Assembly: GCF_015674855.1 (NCBI RefSeq)
Contig: NZ_JADMLG010000001.1
Location: forward strand, 62,001 to 126,000
From: Nocardia bovistercoris
GTDB lineage: Bacteria > Actinomycetota > Actinomycetes > Mycobacteriales > Mycobacteriaceae
Length of the DNA stretch: 64,000 nt
Direction: 5' to 3'
The notes under the pieces were generated by a model, which had not been told where the DNA came from, did not search any database, and saw nothing but the letters and a program-made list of their open reading frames with translations. Positions 62,368 through 64,000 of this stretch are shown one piece after another (position 1 is the first letter of the stretch; every line of letters begins with the position of its first letter). Both the position numbers and the translations under genes were made by a program.

Positions 62368-63848
62368 CGCGCACTCGTTTCACGGGTGTCGAGTTCGTAG
62401 GATTCGGCGTCGAAACGCCGGGTGCGACGCCGGTATTCGAAACTCCAGTTCGGATACAGGCCCGCGTTGTGGCCGTCGGGGGTCTGGTAGTAGCTGCGGC
62501 AGCCGCCGGTGAGCCACGCGGTGTCGCGGCTGCGTTCGGCGACCTCGTCGAGGAAAGCTCGCTGCACCTCGACCTTGACCTCGACGCGGCCGAACTCTTT
62601 GTCGCGCATGGTCTTCAAGGCGTCGACGATGTATTGCAGCTGCGCTTCGATCATGTAGATCGCGGACTGGTTTCCGGCCGCGCCGAAGGGGCCGAGGGTG
62701 CAGAAGAAGTTGGGGAAACCGGCGACGGCGGCGCCCAGGTAGCTGCTGGGTCGGCTTCGGTAGTGCTCGGCGACGGACCGGCCGTCCGTCCCGTACACGC
62801 GATCGAAAACCCCTGCGGGCACGCCGAATCCGGTGCCCCAGATAATGGTGTCGACCGGGTGTTCCACGCCGTCGTCGGTCACGATCGAGCGCGGGCGGAT
62901 CTCGGCGATGCCGGAGGTCACCACCTCGACATTGCGTTGGGTGAGCGCCGGGAAGTAGGCGTCGGAGAAGATCGCGCGCTTACACCCGATCACGTAGTCG
63001 GGGGTCAGTTTGCGCCGGAGCTCCGGATCGCGGACCTGGCGCCGCAGTTGCAGTTTCGACAGCGCCTCGTAGGGGTGCCGGAAGCGCTTGTCCACGAATC
63101 CGACCAGCCCGAAGCCTTCGATGCCCGCATAGAACGCGCCGCGAATCGCTTTGCCGAGCACCGGTACACGGCGCAGGAGGGCGCGCTCGGCGCCGGAGGT
63201 GGTGCGATCCAGTCGCGAGACGATCCACGGCGCGGAACGCTGGAACACCGTCAACGCGCGGACCCGCGGCTGGATCTCGGGAATGAACTGGACGGCCGAG
63301 GCGCCGGTGCCGATCACCGCGACCCGTTCGCCGGTCAGGTCGTGGTCGTGATCCCAGTGCAGCGAATGGAATTGGGCGCCCGCGAAGTTCTCGCGCCCCT
63401 TCAGCGCCGGGATCTGGGCCTCGCTGAACGGGCCGACCGCGGAGATCAGCACGTCCGCGGTGAGTTCACCGCGACTTGTGCGCAGTCGCCAGTGACGCTC
63501 CGACTCCACCCAGCGCGCGGCTTCCAGGTCGGCGCCGAAACGCATGTGCGCGCGCACTCCGTGCTTTTCGGCCACCGCGCGCAGATAGGCGAGGATCTCC
63601 GGCTGCGTGCCATAGGTGCGCGACCAGTCCGGATTCGGGGCGAAGGAGTAGGAGTACAGGTGCGACGGCACGTCGCAGGCCGCGCCGGGATAGGTGTTCA
63701 CCAGCCAGGTGCCGCCGAGATCCTCGGCGCGTTCCAGGATCACGAAATCCTCGAATCCGGCCTCGCGGAGTTTCACGGCGAGCCCGATGCCCGCGATTCC
63801 GGCGCCGATCACGGCAACGGCGGTGTGGGTGGGAATGTCAACGGCCAT
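62364..63848 (-). CDS. Baeyer-Villiger-type flavin monooxygenase
   Basis: This 494-residue FAD/NADPH enzyme has the first Rossmann loop VIGAGIAGIGLAVKL, the flavin segment ERAEDLGGTWLVNTYPG, the Baeyer-Villiger fingerprint FAGAQFHSLHWDHD and the second loop VIGTGASAVQFIPEI. It should turn ketones into esters or lactones. GGAAAGGA precedes the ATG. It is translationally coupled to the SDR and follows a ferredoxin reductase gene on the same strand. Confidence 0.9.
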   Translation of the reverse strand: MAVDIPTHTAVAVIGAGIAGIGLAVKLREAGFEDFVILERAEDLGGTWLVNTYPGAACDVPSHLYSYSFAPNPDWSRTYGTQPEILAYLRAVAEKHGVRAHMRFGADLEAARWVESERHWRLRTSRGELTADVLISAVGPFSEAQIPALKGRENFAGAQFHSLHWDHDHDLTGERVAVIGTGASAVQFIPEIQPRVRALTVFQRSAPWIVSRLDRTTSGAERALLRRVPVLGKAIRGAFYAGIEGFGLVGFVDKRFRHPYEALSKLQLRRQVRDPELRRKLTPDYVIGCKRAIFSDAYFPALTQRNVEVVTSGIAEIRPRSIVTDDGVEHPVDTIIWGTGFGVPAGVFDRVYGTDGRSVAEHYRSRPSSYLGAAVAGFPNFFCTLGPFGAAGNQSAIYMIEAQLQYIVDALKTMRDKEFGRVEVKVEVQRAFLDEVAERSRDTAWLTGGCRSYYQTPDGHNAGLYPNWSFEYRRRTRRFDAESYELDTRETSAR

Positions 63849-63882
63849 GTCGGCCAGTCCTTTCCGGCGCGGACGGCACCGA

Positions 63883-64000
63883 CTACAGGTCGAGGGTGAG
63901 GTCGCCGCGCGCACGCGAGACGCAGGTCAGCATCGAATCGGCCCGTTCGTCCTCGCTCAGCGACCGGTCGCGGTGCTCGACCGCGCCGTCGACGACCCGG
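63883..64000 (-). CDS. Ferredoxin-domain reductase, C-terminal fragment (5' end outside window)
   Basis: Only the last 38 residues are visible. They end MLTCVSRARGDLTLDL, preceded by EHRDRSLSEDERA. This is the usual end of a plant-type 2Fe-2S domain at the C-terminus of class IA reductases such as KshB or phthalate dioxygenase reductase; the cysteine shown is the last cluster ligand. It lies 34 bases upstream of the monooxygenase and could share its transcript. Confidence 0.75.
   Translation of the reverse strand, partial: RVVDGAVEHRDRSLSEDERADSMLTCVSRARGDLTLDL

Overview
The window is high-GC, gene-dense actinobacterial DNA, most probably from Nocardia or a close relative in the Nocardiaceae. 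The reasons are mycofactocin genes, IdeR/DtxR-type iron boxes before a bfd-bfr pair, F420-type flavin oxidoreductases, a GabD2-type dehydrogenase, many GTG starts and Cys-ligand fumarase I. No rRNA, tRNA, insertion sequence or phage gene was recognised.

Layout. 0-1.5 kb: 3'-truncated class I fumarase, divergent from a MarR gene. 2.2-4.8 kb: part of a mycofactocin locus, mftE-mftD divergent from mftR, without mftA, mftB, mftC or mftF. 4.8-9.5 kb: a complete RsbR-RsbS-RsbT-RsbX-RsbU-like partner-switching module behind a SigB/SigF-type promoter, with no sigma factor gene beside it. 9.6-13.9 kb: a secreted SGNH hydrolase, a DHA2-type MFS exporter and a GH15 glucoamylase/trehalase-like enzyme.

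14.2-34.8 kb: a large surface-polysaccharide locus. An initiating sugar-phosphate transferase reads left; the rest reads right. It has a C-methyltransferase, glucose-1-phosphate cytidylyltransferase, PIG-L deacetylase and NDP-sugar epimerase, then a degenerate second methyltransferase, five glycosyltransferases, a Wzx-type flippase, a Wzy-like membrane protein, a Wzz-like protein with a decayed kinase domain, a 27-bp tandem repeat that can encode 9-residue repeats, a beta-helix lipoprotein, a YdcF protein and a GSA-type aminotransferase. Many of these genes overlap by ATGA, so the block is probably one or a few transcripts.

34.8-48.6 kb: housekeeping and accessory genes, including a methyltransferase with a MerR-type operator, a DUF1206 protein, bfd and bfr behind two abutting iron boxes, a STAS protein, an F420-type oxidoreductase, a cyclodeaminase, an L,D-transpeptidase, an ABC exporter with a divergent MarR regulator, a secreted esterase, folD, a secreted YdcF protein and a PrmC-like methyltransferase. 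48.7-54.0 kb is the most interesting part: a 1242-residue CHAT protease-STAND NTPase-TPR protein, followed on the same strand by a 247-residue protein whose segment order resembles a gasdermin, and next to these an overlapping ribbon-helix-helix toxin-antitoxin-like pair. 54.0-64.0 kb: catabolic and regulatory genes (SDR, succinic semialdehyde dehydrogenase with divergent TetR, shikimate dehydrogenase-like, SRPBCC, LLM oxidoreductase, a double TetR protein, SDR plus Baeyer-Villiger-type monooxygenase, and the tail of a ferredoxin reductase).

Two genes (near 41.0 and 44.3 kb) are followed by decayed copies of their own 3' ends, and a 28-bp interspersed repeat lies at 61.1-61.3 kb. All functional calls come from reading sequence motifs; no search was run.
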